64,000 nt of DNA. Source: Halococcus thailandensis JCM 13552. Its GTDB lineage: Archaea; Halobacteriota; Halobacteria; Halobacteriales; Halococcaceae. Position 1 is the first letter of the stretch. Every line of letters begins with the position of its first letter. Below are positions 42,392 to 51,938 of the stretch, one piece after another. The stretch spans positions 7,125 to 71,124 of the forward strand of contig NZ_AOMF01000165.1 in assembly GCF_000336715.1 (NCBI RefSeq), in the 5' to 3' direction. The translations under genes and the position numbers were made by a program. The notes under the pieces were generated by a model, which saw only the letters and a program-made list of their open reading frames with translations, searched no databases and was not told where the DNA came from.

Positions 42392-44863
42392 ATGCCACGC
42401 AACGACAGCGGAAACGGACGGAGGGAGAACGGACAGCAAAGCGCATTACCGATCGATCGACGATCGTATCTGATCGCCGCAGGGGCCGCGGTCGGCCTGG
42501 GCGGAGTGGCCGCTCGGGAGGCCAGTGCCGCCACGGAGCGACGAGGAATACGGTTCGATCGGGTCGTCGACATGGTCGAAGACGCCGGTTGCGATCCGAC
42601 GGGCGGCACACCGTGTGACGAGGCGCTCCGAGCGGCCGCCGCGGACAACACACTGTTGAAATTCCCAGCGGGAACGTACAAACTGACCGAACAGAACGTC
42701 GTTCTCGGGAAGACGAATCTCGGATTCCTCGGCGAGGGTGACGTCCGGTTCACGGTGCCGGCGGGGTTCAACGAGAAGGTGCTCGTCGTCGACAACGGCA
42801 CGGGGCTGCTCTTCGAGAACATCGATCTCGATCTGACTGCCGACGGTGCGACACCGGGACTCCATTTCGGGGCCGACGACGATCTCGAAGTGCACGACGT
42901 CGAGTTCGTCGGCCAGGGGATCCACCCGGACAGCGATCCCCGAGGCGGGGGCAACGGCAACCCCGACGTCACCAACGCGTTCACACCGATCGTCAGATCG
43001 CCCGACGGTACGGGCAACGTCAGCAACGTCGTCGCGAAAAACGACGGGTTGATGGGTGCGTACAACGCCGGTGACGGCCGCGTCGGCGTCTGGATCGGCG
43101 TCACCACACAGGGGACGATCACGCTCAAGAACTGCCGGTTCGAGGGATTTCCCAACAACGGGCTCTACTGTAGCCGGACGAACGGTGTCGTCCGGATCGA
43201 GGGCGGCGAATTCAGCAACAACGACATCTCGCAGGTTCGTATCGGCAGCGAGGGAAGCTACGTCGACGGTGGAACGCTGACGGTCGACGCCGGAGCGAGC
43301 GCCAGCCCCAACCCGAACGACATGCTCAACGGGCGCGGCGTGCGCCTCGAAGTCGGTTCGCTCGATACGGCCGGCCCGGAGGTCAGAAACTGCGACATCA
43401 CCATCGCCGACGTTCCTCACTCCGGTGGCGGGGTGGTCGCATCGGGCGACATCGGCTCCTTCGCGGCGCTCGACACACGGATCAACGTCAGCCCTGCCGG
43501 CGTCCGGGGCGTGCTGGCGAAGGATCCGACCGGGGGAAGCTACACGACGGATCCACCGTACGACGGTACGCTCCGCAACGTCAGCGTCACGGGGGCCGTC
43601 GGTGATACCGCGGCGATCGAACTCCGCAAGCGCCCCGAATCCGTCGTCGAGGGCTGCTGTGTGCAGACCGACGGTGATGGCGTCGAGATCGTCGATTCCG
43701 ATGGTGCGGTCGTCCGGAACTCGACGCTCAACGTGGCGGGCCAACCGGTCGTGACCGAGAACGCCACGATCGATACCGCCGCGATCGCCAACGGTGGAGG
43801 ATGTCCGATGCCCAACGACGCGACCGCATCGCCAGATTCGTTCGAGAACACGCTCACCATCGAGGCGGCCCCGGGAGCCGACTACGAGCTCGCGGCCAGC
43901 GGGACGCTGGAGTCGAACGCGTCGTTCGGCGCAACCGACGATCCCAACGACGAGCTCACGGGGTCGAGCGCGTCCGGACAGGTCGGCGGAGGCGGCCGCG
44001 ACAGCTACACCTACACGGGAACGATAACGAAGCTCCTGCTGCACGGTGGCGTCAACCTCTATCACGATGGACGGCCGGTCGATCCGGCCGACTATCTCCC
44101 CAACACGGTGACGATCGAGAGCCAGTCGAGCGCGACCTACGAGATCACCACCAGCGACGGTATCGCCAAGAGCGAAGCGATGGGTGCGGCCGACCCGAAC
44201 GACAGCATCAGCGGGCGAACCGCGACTGGACAGGTCGGCAAGGGAGGGCGCGACAGCTACGCCTACCCCGGCGAGGTCATCAGTATCGCTATCGATGGCG
44301 ACGCCACCGTCTATCACAACGGCGACGAGATCGACCCCAGCGAGTTCGGCGTCGGCGGGACGCTCACGATCGAGGGGGCACCCGGAGCCGATTACGAGAT
44401 CGAGGCGGACGAATCGCTAGAGCGGACCACGGCGGCCAACGCGACGGTCGATCCGAACGACAGTCTCTCGGGGCAGCGTGCGACGGGACAGGTCGGTGGT
44501 GGCGGCCGCGACAGCTATGCGTTCACGAGCGAGATCACACGCCTCGTTCTCGACGGCGGTGCGAACCTCTACTACGACGGCAAGCCGATCGATCCGGCCG
44601 ACTATCTCCCCAACACGGTGACGATCGAGAGCCAGTCGAGCGCGACCTACGAGATCACCACCAGTGATGGCATCGTCAAGAGCGCGGTCATCGGGCCAGC
44701 GGATCCGAACGACAGCATCGACGGACGGACCGTCGCTGGACAGGTCGGCAAGGGTGGACGCGACAGCTACGCCTACCCCGGCGAGATCACTAACATCGAC
44801 ATCGACGGCGATGCCACCGTCTATCGCAACGAAACGGTGCTCGAAACGCCCGAACAGCTCTGA
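42392..44863 (+). CDS. Tat-exported beta-helix protein with four C-terminal 85-residue repeats
   Basis: 823 residues from ATG 42392. The Tat signal has 'DRRSYLIAAGAAVGLGGVAA' near residues 25-44, with a cleavage-like 'AREASA'. Residues about 50-480 form a right-handed parallel beta-helix: a pectate-lyase-like 'FPAGTYKLTEQNVVLG' cap, then repeated turns such as 'GTITLKNCRFEGFPNNGLYC'. From residue about 486 four repeats of exactly 255 bases alternate type A ('TLTIEGAPGADYEI') and B ('TVTIESQSSATYEI'); each contains 'DPNDS', 'QVG(G/K)GGRDSYAY' and a final Asp-rich strand. This looks like a surface polysaccharide-binding or degrading protein; no catalytic residues are identified. A GTG at 42215 is an alternative start. 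Confidence 0.82.
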   Translation: MPRNDSGNGRRENGQQSALPIDRRSYLIAAGAAVGLGGVAAREASAATERRGIRFDRVVDMVEDAGCDPTGGTPCDEALRAAAADNTLLKFPAGTYKLTEQNVVLGKTNLGFLGEGDVRFTVPAGFNEKVLVVDNGTGLLFENIDLDLTADGATPGLHFGADDDLEVHDVEFVGQGIHPDSDPRGGGNGNPDVTNAFTPIVRSPDGTGNVSNVVAKNDGLMGAYNAGDGRVGVWIGVTTQGTITLKNCRFEGFPNNGLYCSRTNGVVRIEGGEFSNNDISQVRIGSEGSYVDGGTLTVDAGASASPNPNDMLNGRGVRLEVGSLDTAGPEVRNCDITIADVPHSGGGVVASGDIGSFAALDTRINVSPAGVRGVLAKDPTGGSYTTDPPYDGTLRNVSVTGAVGDTAAIELRKRPESVVEGCCVQTDGDGVEIVDSDGAVVRNSTLNVAGQPVVTENATIDTAAIANGGGCPMPNDATASPDSFENTLTIEAAPGADYELAASGTLESNASFGATDDPNDELTGSSASGQVGGGGRDSYTYTGTITKLLLHGGVNLYHDGRPVDPADYLPNTVTIESQSSATYEITTSDGIAKSEAMGAADPNDSISGRTATGQVGKGGRDSYAYPGEVISIAIDGDATVYHNGDEIDPSEFGVGGTLTIEGAPGADYEIEADESLERTTAANATVDPNDSLSGQRATGQVGGGGRDSYAFTSEITRLVLDGGANLYYDGKPIDPADYLPNTVTIESQSSATYEITTSDGIVKSAVIGPADPNDSIDGRTVAGQVGKGGRDSYAYPGEITNIDIDGDATVYRNETVLETPEQL
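43847..44863 (+). repeat. Four tandem 255-bp coding repeats (A-B-A-B)
   Basis: Units start at 43847, 44102, 44357 and 44612, each 255 bases (85 codons) apart. Units 2 and 4 are closest: 44081-44154 is identical to 44591-44664, which points to duplication of a 510-bp A-B pair. The repeats encode Gly-rich 'GGGGRDSY'/'GKGGRDSY' domains in the C-terminus of the secreted protein. Confidence 0.9.
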
Positions 44864-45050
44864 TCGGTATCGGTCGAGACGACTTCACAGCGACGAACGA
44901 TCGTCGTGATTTCTCGGTTCCCACACCGAATCAGCCGCGGCGCCCGAGATCGTTCCGCCGAAAACGGCTGTGGACGTCCCGTTCCACGTCGATTCAGCTA
45001 TTAACTCGATGCGTAGTAAACGTTTTACCCACGGCGCTCGACGTATGCAT

Positions 45051-46481
45051 ATGGCTACCGCATCGGCCGCAAACGATCGAGAGCCGTTCATCGACGGGGA
45101 GTGGCGGGGCGGCGACACGGTCATCGACGTGACCGATCTCGCCGATGGCGGCGTGTTCGCCCGGGTGAGTGCAGCGGACCAGAGTCAGGCCGAATCGGCG
45201 CTCGCGGCCGCCGAAGACGCACAGTCCGCGCTCGCCGCGACGACGGTGCCCGAGCGCGTCGCGTGGCTCGAAACGATCGCGGCGGAACTGCGCGAACGGA
45301 AGGCCGAACTGGCGGAAATCATCGTCCGCGAGGCGGGCAAACCGATCGCCAGCGCGCGCGGCGAGGTCGAATCGGCCGCCGAACGTTTCGAGCGCGCCGT
45401 CGGCGAAGCGCGCGATCTCACCGGTGAATATCGGCAGGGGACCACCGCGGGCCACGAGGGCTGGCAGGCGATCACCACACCCGAACCGATCGGCACAGTG
45501 TTGTGCATCACGCCGTACAACTACCCGCTCTCGACGACCGCGCTCCAGGTCGCGCCCGCGCTCGCCGCCGGCAACAGTGTCGTCCTGAAGCCCGCGAGCA
45601 AGACACCCGTGAGCGCAGCGATCCTGACGGAGATCATCAGTACGACCGACATCCCCGAGGGTGGGTTCAACTTCGTCCCGGGCCACGCGGGCGAGATCGG
45701 CGACGTGCTCTCCGGCTCGTCGGCCGTGAACGCGATCGCGATGACCGGTTCGTCGGCCGCGGGCGAGCACGTCGCGCGCGAGAGCGGGATCGTCAACCTC
45801 CACATGGAACTCGGCGGCAACGCGCCCGCCGTGGTGTTCCCCGACGCCGATCTCGACGCGACCGCCGGGGATTGTGCGAAGGGCGCGCTCAAGTACGCCG
45901 GCCAGCGCTGCTCGGCGGTCAGCCGCGTGCTCGCTCACGATGCAATCCACGACGATCTCGTCGCAGCGATCAACGACGCGATGGACGAGTGGTCCGCCGG
46001 CGACCTCTTCGACGAGGAGACGGCCCTCGGCCCGCTGATCTCCACCGACCAGGCCGACTGGGTCGAAGAACTCATCGAGGACGCCCGCGGGAAGGGCGCG
46101 CGCCTCGTTCGCGGCGGCGAACGCGACGGTCGATTCGTCGAGCCGACGCTGCTTGCCGACGTCCCGCGCGACGCGCGCATCGTCCGCGAGGAGCAGTTCG
46201 GGCCGGTGATCCCCGTGACCAGGATCGAGAGCGCGGACGACGCCGTGTCGGTGGCGAACGCGAGCGACCTCGCGCTCGATGCGGCGGTGTTCACCGCCGA
46301 CCACGACCGCGCGATGGACGTTGCCGAACGGATCGACGCCGGCGCGGTCCGGGTCAACGGCGCGCCGTCGCACGGTCTCGGCGACGTTCCCTTCGGCGGC
46401 AACGAGCGCTCGGGCATCAACCGCGAGGGAATCGGCGTGACTATCGAACAGTTCGTCCGCCGGAAGTCGATCGTTCTCTGA
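45051..46481 (+). CDS. Aldehyde dehydrogenase (GapN/lactaldehyde dehydrogenase-like)
   Basis: 476-residue NAD(P)-dependent aldehyde dehydrogenase. 'TPYNYPLSTTALQVAPALAA' and 'VLKPASKTPVSAAIL' bind the cofactor, 'MTGSSAAGEHVARES' is the Rossmann turn, 'HMELGGNAPAVVF' holds the general base Glu and 'KYAGQRCSAVSRVL' the catalytic Cys. The GQRC(S/T)AV context resembles GapN and lactaldehyde dehydrogenases. A TATA-like CGTTTTACC (45021-45029) favours ATG 45051. It is convergent with a TrmB-family regulator, which in haloarchaea controls sugar and triose metabolism; a glyceraldehyde-3-phosphate or glyceraldehyde role is plausible but unproven. Confidence 0.9.
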   Translation: MATASAANDREPFIDGEWRGGDTVIDVTDLADGGVFARVSAADQSQAESALAAAEDAQSALAATTVPERVAWLETIAAELRERKAELAEIIVREAGKPIASARGEVESAAERFERAVGEARDLTGEYRQGTTAGHEGWQAITTPEPIGTVLCITPYNYPLSTTALQVAPALAAGNSVVLKPASKTPVSAAILTEIISTTDIPEGGFNFVPGHAGEIGDVLSGSSAVNAIAMTGSSAAGEHVARESGIVNLHMELGGNAPAVVFPDADLDATAGDCAKGALKYAGQRCSAVSRVLAHDAIHDDLVAAINDAMDEWSAGDLFDEETALGPLISTDQADWVEELIEDARGKGARLVRGGERDGRFVEPTLLADVPRDARIVREEQFGPVIPVTRIESADDAVSVANASDLALDAAVFTADHDRAMDVAERIDAGAVRVNGAPSHGLGDVPFGGNERSGINREGIGVTIEQFVRRKSIVL

Positions 46482-46537
46482 GCGCGCGAAAAGATACCTC
46501 TTGTTCGTCGCTCGTCAGTGGACGGCCGTACCGTCGC

Positions 46538-47575
46538 TCACCGGCGTTCGATGCGGAGTTCGTGTGCCTCGATGTCCTCGTAGGTGGCGGCCTGTCCGCC
46601 GACCGAGATCGTGCCCGCATCCGTCTCGACGGTGAGGCGTGCCGTCAGGTTCGTCGTGTTGCTCTCGACGTCGACGACCGGGCCGGCGACCGATCGGCGC
46701 TCGCCGGTCTCGACGTCGCGCCCTTCGACGTGGGCGTCGAACTCGCCCTCGCTTTCGACGAGATCGGCCACGCAGCGCCGTATCGAGGCGTAGCGCCGTG
46801 GGAACGAACGCTCGTTCCCACGGTCGAGCAGCACGTCGGCGGTCGTCCAGAGGAGCGTGTCGAAGAACCCCGAGACGAGAAACCCGAGCTCCGAGCGGTT
46901 GAAGACGACGCCGTAGCGCTCGCGATCGGCGACGAGCGCGTCCTGTGTGGCGTAGACCGCGTGGGTGCCGTCGGCGACCGCGAGGACCGGGGTGGTGATG
47001 CCGTGGCGGGCGCGGACGGCGGTCGCGATCGCCGTGTAGTCGTAGTCGTCAGGCGAGGGGACGTCGCTGGCGGGTGTGAGGAGCAGTTCGATCGTCACGC
47101 CGGCCTCGCGACGGGCGGTGAGGGTGTCCTCGAAGCGTTCGACGAGCGCGGGCGTCAGCGAGAGGTTGAGTTCGTACTCAGCGTTCTCGATCGCCGTCTC
47201 GAGATAGCGGAGGATCGTCGAGCGGGATTTGACGAGCGCGGCCGCCTCGGCGTCGCGTGCCGGCGTCGTGTACCGGCTTTCGAGATCGCCGACGAGCGTG
47301 TCGAGCGACGCGTGGATATCGCCGAACGCTTCCTCGGGGTCGATGGCGAGCACCTCGATCGGGCGCGATTCCTTGAGTTCGACGAGCCCGCGCTCCTCGA
47401 GATCCCGGACGGTGTCGTAGACGCGTGGCTGGGGGATGTCGGTCCGCTCGGTGATCGCCGCGGCGGTCAGGCGACCGTGATCGAGCACGGCGAGATAGGC
47501 GCTCGTCTCGTACTCGCTCAGGTCGAAGCGCTCGTTGATCCGCGCGAGCTCCCCACCGAGATCCTCGGAAGCCAT
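46538..47575 (-). CDS. TrmB family transcriptional regulator
   Basis: 345 residues from ATG 47575. The N-terminal winged HTH reads 'FDLSEYETSAYLAVLDHGRL', 'TAAAITERTDIPQPRVYDTV' and 'RDLEERGLVELKESRPIEVL'. A PLD-like effector-binding domain follows ('ENAEYELNLSLTPALVERF', 'PVLAVADGTHAVYATQDALV'), then a C-terminal beta domain. The architecture matches the haloarchaeal TrmB that senses sugars and controls glycolysis/gluconeogenesis genes. The adjacent ALDH gene fits that role. Earlier in-frame codons are not conserved. Confidence 0.93.
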   Translation of the reverse strand: MASEDLGGELARINERFDLSEYETSAYLAVLDHGRLTAAAITERTDIPQPRVYDTVRDLEERGLVELKESRPIEVLAIDPEEAFGDIHASLDTLVGDLESRYTTPARDAEAAALVKSRSTILRYLETAIENAEYELNLSLTPALVERFEDTLTARREAGVTIELLLTPASDVPSPDDYDYTAIATAVRARHGITTPVLAVADGTHAVYATQDALVADRERYGVVFNRSELGFLVSGFFDTLLWTTADVLLDRGNERSFPRRYASIRRCVADLVESEGEFDAHVEGRDVETGERRSVAGPVVDVESNTTNLTARLTVETDAGTISVGGQAATYEDIEAHELRIERR

Positions 47576-47708
47576 GCCCCTCCTACAGAGACGACCCAAT
47601 TGAGGTCTGTGATTCGCCTGCAATGGTCATCGATCGCTGCTGCACGGCATCTCGTCCTCGTCTGTCCCACGATCGACGGCCGACCGTCGATGCACCCAGC
47701 CGACGATG

Positions 47709-48371
47709 TTACCCGAAATCCCCCGTCCGCTCCGATTTCCGTGCAATGGCGATGAACGTCACGCCGCCGTCGAAGGTGGCTATCCGCGTCGATGCGAACC
47801 GATCGGCGAGTTGTGCCGGAATATCGGTGTCGGGAAACCAGTTCGTGGCCCACTTCGCGAGCGGAACGACCACGGGATTGAGCAGTGTCCACGGGAATTT
47901 TTGGAACGGTTGCGCGTCGAGCACCACGATCCGACCGCCGGGACGCAGCGCCCGGTAGGCAGCCTCGATTGCCCGCTCTGGCTCCGGCATCGCACTCAGT
48001 GACATCGAGGCGTAGACCGCATCGAACACCCCGTCGGCGATCCCGAGTCGGTCCGCATCGCCACGGACGACGTGGACGTTCGCCCAGCCCCTGTCGAGCG
48101 CTCGCCGCCGGGCCTGGCGAGCCATCCCGGGGCTGTAGTCGAGGCCGACGACGCGCCCCGCGCTCCCGACACGGGTTCGGAGCGCCGGGAAGGAGTTGCC
48201 CGGTCCACAGCCGAGTTCGAGCACCCGCTCGCCCGAATCGAGCGAGAGCGATTCCATCGCCCGCTCGCGGCGCTCGGACTCGCGGCCCAGGAAGGCGATG
48301 TCGTAGAGTCGGCCGAACAGATCTCGATGACGACTCCACCAGTCGTAGAGTCCCTGTCCGCGACGGCTCAC
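47709..48371 (-). CDS. Class I SAM-dependent methyltransferase
   Basis: 220 residues. SAM motif I is 'GERVLELGCGPGNSFPALRT', with motif II 'RVVGLDYSPGMARQARRRAL', 'VVRGDADRLGIADGVFDAVY' and 'ALRPGGRIVVLDAQPF'. The fold resembles the UbiE/ErfK-type Methyltransf_11 group. The N-terminus ('GLYDWWSRHRDLFGRLYDIA') is typical of archaeal members acting on quinones or lipids, but the substrate is not known. It is a single gene. Confidence 0.9.
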   Translation of the reverse strand: MSRRGQGLYDWWSRHRDLFGRLYDIAFLGRESERRERAMESLSLDSGERVLELGCGPGNSFPALRTRVGSAGRVVGLDYSPGMARQARRRALDRGWANVHVVRGDADRLGIADGVFDAVYASMSLSAMPEPERAIEAAYRALRPGGRIVVLDAQPFQKFPWTLLNPVVVPLAKWATNWFPDTDIPAQLADRFASTRIATFDGGVTFIAIARKSERTGDFG

Positions 48372-48552
48372 GAGGCGATCATACCTCGGTGACGTGTCCC
48401 CAGCACGAACGAGGATCGTACCCGTTGGAAAATAAAACCCGTCACGTTTCGATTTACACTCACTCTTTCTCCGGCTTCAGTAACGATTTCCAGCCATATC
48501 TCGCCGAATCCACGGAAGAGATGTCGGAATTCGAACGGCAACCGCGCACGAA

Positions 48553-48939
48553 TCAGTAGTGTGAGCTCGTCGCCGAACCGACGTCGATCTCGATCAGCGT
48601 TCCCTCGCCGTCCTCTTCGTCGTCGGTCTCGCGGTATTTGCCGAAGACGCGCTTGCGGGCGGCCTGTGTTCGGTCCGAGTCTTCGACGACCGTGGCCGTC
48701 CCGAGCAGCGAAACAGACCATTCGGGACCGTCATCGCCCTGTTTTTCGATCGAAATCGCGACACGGGGGTTCTCACGCACGTTTGCCAGTTTCTTCCCGG
48801 TCGTGAGCACGCTCACAACGCCATCACGGTAGCCGTACCAGACGGGCGCAACGTGTGGGCGGTCGTCGGCAGCGGTCGCGAGATGGGCACTCAGCGGTGC
48901 ATCGGCGATCAGTTCCTCGACTTCCTCGGGTACGGTCAT
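48553..48939 (-). CDS. Pyridoxamine 5'-phosphate oxidase-like FMN-binding protein
   Basis: 128-residue split-barrel flavoprotein. 'APLSAHLATAADDRPHVAPV' and 'WYGYRDGVVSVLTTGKKLAN' are the family core, followed by 'NPRVAISIEKQGDDGPEWSV'. It ends in an acidic region and 'IEIDVGSATSSHY'. Such small proteins bind FMN or F420 and reduce small molecules. The specific activity is unknown. The gap from 48372 to 48552 holds no gene. Confidence 0.9.
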   Translation of the reverse strand: MTVPEEVEELIADAPLSAHLATAADDRPHVAPVWYGYRDGVVSVLTTGKKLANVRENPRVAISIEKQGDDGPEWSVSLLGTATVVEDSDRTQAARKRVFGKYRETDDEEDGEGTLIEIDVGSATSSHY

Positions 48940-49010
48940 ACGTCGATCTCGACGCGATCGGCGATAAAAACGTTGGCTAGTGGAACGGTTCTCCGAACTC
49001 GCAGTTTCCC

Positions 49011-50495
49011 TTAGCTGTCCGGGCTGTAGTTCGGCGCTTCGTCGGTGATCACGACGTCGTGGGCGTGGCCCTCGGTCTGGCCGGCCGCCGAGACGCGGAC
49101 GAACTCGGAGCGACGCTTGAACTCGGGGATCGTTTCGGCCCCGACGTAGCCCATCCCGCTTTTCATCCCGCCGACGAGCTGGAAGAGCTCGCTCTCGACG
49201 CTGCCCTTGTACGGTGTCGCGGCCTCGACACCTTCGGGGACGTAGTCCTCGTCCTCGTCGGTGTCCTTGAGATAGCGCTCGCCACCGCCGGACTGCATCG
49301 CGCCGACCGAGCCCATCCCCCGGTACTGCTTGTAGCGCTTGCCGTTCATCGTCACCACGCGCCCCGGAGCCTCGTCGGTGCCGGCGAAGTACGATCCGAG
49401 CATGACGGCGTCCGCACCCGCCGCGATCGCCTTGATCGCGTCACCCGAGTAGCGGATGCCCCCGTCGGCGATCACGGGGATGTCGTGCTCGCTGGCGACG
49501 TCGGCGACCTGCGCGACGGCGGTGATCTGGGGCATGCCCGTGCCCGTGACCACGCGTGTCGTACAGATCGACCCCGGACCGATACCGACCTTGATGCCGT
49601 CGGCGAACCCGACGAGCGCCTCGGCGGCCTCGCGCGTCCCGACGTTGCCGACAACCACGTCGGCCTCGACGCTCTCCTCGATCTCGCGGGCGCTCTCGAT
49701 GACGTTGCGGTTGTGCGCGTGCGCGCAATCGATGAAGAGCACGTCGGCACCGGCCGCGTCGACGGCGGTGGCGCGCTCGCTCTCGAACGGGCCGACGGCG
49801 ACGCCGACGCGCAGTCGTCCCTCCTCGTCGCGGGCGGCCGAATCGTACTCGCGGCGCTGGAGGATGCCCTGCATCGTCACCAGCCCCGTGAGGTGGTTGC
49901 CGTCGTCGACGATCGGCACGCGCTCGATCTTGTGCTCGTACATGAGTTCGAGCGCGTTGCGGGCGTCGACGTCCTCGGGGGCAGTGATGACCTCGTCGGT
50001 CATCGCCTCGCGCACCTCGTCGCGATCGCCGACCTCCAGATACGGTCGGATGTCGGTCGCGGAGATGATGCCCAGTACCTCGTCGTCGCCGCTCACGACG
50101 GGCGCGCCGCTGACGCCCTCCTCTTCCATCATCGCGTCGACCTCCCGGACGGTTTGATCGGGGCTCGCGGTCACGACCTCGCGGATGACCAGTTCGTCGG
50201 CGCGCTTGACGCGATCGACTTCCGCGACGGTCTCCTCGACGTCCATGTTCTGGTGGAGCACGCCGAGCCCGCCCCGACGCGCCATCGCGATCGCCAGCTC
50301 GCTCTCGGTGACGGTGTCCATCGCGGCCGAAAGCACGGGGACGGAGAGTTCAACCGACGTCGAGACGCGGCTCGCGGTGTCTGCGTCGTCCGGTTCGACG
50401 CGGCTCTCCTTCGGGCGGAGCAGGACGTCGTCGAACGTGAGCGCTTCGGGCACGCGGAGTTTCTCGGAAAACGGCTCCGAACGGTTAGTCGCCAT
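49011..50495 (-). CDS. guaB: Inosine-5'-monophosphate dehydrogenase
   Basis: 494 residues. A TIM barrel begins '[20 protein letters not shown]'; two CBS domains (about 100-215) include '[20 protein letters not shown]' and '[20 protein letters not shown]'. The catalytic loop is '[18 protein letters not shown]', with the active Cys, and the flap has '[20 protein letters not shown]'. It makes XMP from IMP, the committed step to GMP. A TATA-like GCTTTTGATTC (50526-50516) precedes the ATG by about 25 bases. It is divergent from the next plus-strand promoter. Confidence 0.97.
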   Translation of the reverse strand: MATNRSEPFSEKLRVPEALTFDDVLLRPKESRVEPDDADTASRVSTSVELSVPVLSAAMDTVTESELAIAMARRGGLGVLHQNMDVEETVAEVDRVKRADELVIREVVTASPDQTVREVDAMMEEEGVSGAPVVSGDDEVLGIISATDIRPYLEVGDRDEVREAMTDEVITAPEDVDARNALELMYEHKIERVPIVDDGNHLTGLVTMQGILQRREYDSAARDEEGRLRVGVAVGPFESERATAVDAAGADVLFIDCAHAHNRNVIESAREIEESVEADVVVGNVGTREAAEALVGFADGIKVGIGPGSICTTRVVTGTGMPQITAVAQVADVASEHDIPVIADGGIRYSGDAIKAIAAGADAVMLGSYFAGTDEAPGRVVTMNGKRYKQYRGMGSVGAMQSGGGERYLKDTDEDEDYVPEGVEAATPYKGSVESELFQLVGGMKSGMGYVGAETIPEFKRRSEFVRVSAAGQTEGHAHDVVITDEAPNYSPDS

Positions 50496-50591
50496 GTAAT
50501 CGGTGTGGGACCCCGAATCAAAAGCGTTCCGAGAGATCCGTAACTATGCCGATCGTTCATGGGGTTCGTGTGGTCGCGTCTCACAGAACGC

Positions 50592-50600
50592 TTATAATTG
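50592..50600 (+). promoter_or_regulatory. Strong TATA box upstream of the DUF5794 gene
   Basis: CTTATAATT (50591-50599) is a consensus-like haloarchaeal TATA element. The predicted start near 50620 coincides with an ATG opening a 62-codon frame; the DUF5794 gene itself begins at 50805. Confidence 0.5.
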
Positions 50601-50619
50601 TAACAGTAGTTGTTCGTGT

Positions 50620-50808
50620 ATGGACGTCGCCAGTCCGCCAACCGCACGCATCGCCGCCCCGACGACCCTCGATACCGCGGTCGCCTCGATTTTTACAGCG
50701 GCATGCAAACTCACGCTGGCGACGCGAGTCACGAACGGCTGGCGCAGCTCCCCGAACCGTGACTCACACCACCCGTCGGCTCAGGGAGAGAGCCACGCGT
50801 CGCCGTGA
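50620..50808 (+). CDS. Possible 62-residue leaderless frame overlapping DUF5794
   Basis: An ATG at the predicted transcription start opens a 62-codon frame ('MDVASPPTARIAAPTTLDTA ...') that ends in TGA overlapping the GTG start of the DUF5794 gene (GTGA, 50805-50808). The product is Ser/Thr/Arg/His-rich and not acidic, which argues against a normal haloarchaeal protein. The layout would allow translational coupling. It may be a leader frame or chance. Confidence 0.25.
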   Translation: MDVASPPTARIAAPTTLDTAVASIFTAACKLTLATRVTNGWRSSPNRDSHHPSAQGESHASP

Positions 50809-51635
50809 GTCACTCCCAACACCCGGTCGCGCTCCGCCTCGAGCAGCGCGTCGGCGGCGCGGCCCGCCTGCTGGCGACCGTGATGGCGCTCCCGCTCGTC
50901 GACGGCATCTTCCCCGCGATGGTGCTCGCGGGCGCGCTCTCCGATCCGATCGGCATCCTCGAGGTCGGGCTGCTGGTCTTCGGCGGCAGCGCGACCGTCG
51001 CGGTGATCCTCGCCGAGATGAGCGGTAGCCGCCGCGAGCGCGTCGAGACGACGCTCGCCGTCGGCGTGGTCGTCCTCGTGCTCGCCGGCGTCGAGGCGGC
51101 GCTCGCACCGACGATCGAGAGCCTGCTCGATCTCGTCGTGTTCGAGCGGTTCGCCGCGCTGGTCATCCTCGCGATCGCCGCCAAGACCGCGAGCGCGCGC
51201 GTCGGCGAGTATCTCCCGCGCCCGGCGGTCATCGTCGGATTGGGGATGGTCGCGAGCCTCGACCCCGCGAACGCACAGCTCGTCCTGGTTCCCGACTTCA
51301 CCCTCGTTCTCCGGGGTGTGGCGGCCGCCGGGACGGGCGTGGCCTTCGCGCTCGCGGTCGCCGTCACCAGTCCGTGGCTGCACGACGCCGTGGACATCGA
51401 CCGCTTCCGCTTCGGCAGCGCGGTCGCGCTCGGCGTGCTCGGACTCTCGGTGCTCGGGCTCGTTCCCGACGACGCACCGCTCGCGCTAGCGGTACTCGGG
51501 GTCACGACGCTGCTCGCGTTCGATCCCGGCGAGGTCGACGAAGAGTCGGGCGAGGCAACGGCCGAGGAGACCACGGCGAGCACGACGGCCGACGAGGAGA
51601 CCGACATCGGTCCCGACCGCGCACCCTGGTTGTAA
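50805..51635 (+). CDS. DUF5794 family membrane protein
   Basis: 276 residues with about seven predicted membrane helices and an acidic C-terminal tail (about 240-276). It begins 'SHSQHPVALRLEQRVGGAA' and has 'RLLATVMALPLVDGIFPAMV' and 'GILEVGLLVFGGSATVAVIL', which I recognise as the haloarchaeal DUF5794 family. No function is known. The DUF5795 gene follows 32 bases later; the pair is commonly adjacent in haloarchaea. Confidence 0.88.
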   Translation: MSHSQHPVALRLEQRVGGAARLLATVMALPLVDGIFPAMVLAGALSDPIGILEVGLLVFGGSATVAVILAEMSGSRRERVETTLAVGVVVLVLAGVEAALAPTIESLLDLVVFERFAALVILAIAAKTASARVGEYLPRPAVIVGLGMVASLDPANAQLVLVPDFTLVLRGVAAAGTGVAFALAVAVTSPWLHDAVDIDRFRFGSAVALGVLGLSVLGLVPDDAPLALAVLGVTTLLAFDPGEVDEESGEATAEETTASTTADEETDIGPDRAPWL

Positions 51636-51667
51636 GGGTTTAGGGTTCTCGTCCACAAACGCCGCGC

Positions 51668-51895
51668 ATGGCCGACAACCGCGTCGTCGAGGGACGGATG
51701 GTCACGCCGGAAGCGCTCGCCGAACTCATCGAGGGCGACGACGTGATGGACGCCGAACCGATCACCGACGCCGACCGCGACTGTCCGGAGTGTGGCGGCG
51801 GCGTGCTCGAAGTCGGCTACATGCCGTCGATCACCGAGTTCGTCACCGGCCAGAAGTGCCAGGACTGTGACTGGAGCACGACCGATCGCGAGTAG
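51668..51895 (+). CDS. DUF5795 family zinc-ribbon-like protein
   Basis: 75 residues. It starts 'MADNRVVEGRMVTPEALAEL' and carries four cysteines in two pairs, 'DRDCPECGGGVLEVGYM' and 'GQKCQDCDWSTTDRE', forming a probable zinc ribbon. This is the small DUF5795 family found in haloarchaea; its function is unknown. It is likely cotranscribed with DUF5794. Confidence 0.88.
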   Translation: MADNRVVEGRMVTPEALAELIEGDDVMDAEPITDADRDCPECGGGVLEVGYMPSITEFVTGQKCQDCDWSTTDRE

Positions 51896-51938
51896 CAACC
51901 GAAATGGGTTTAGGTGGTTTCGTTCTATGGTGGGCCAC

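Noticed and set aside
43847-44863. Regular repeat spacing considered as CRISPR
   Set aside because: Units are 255 bases, in frame and coding; no short repeat-spacer pattern and no cas genes in the window.
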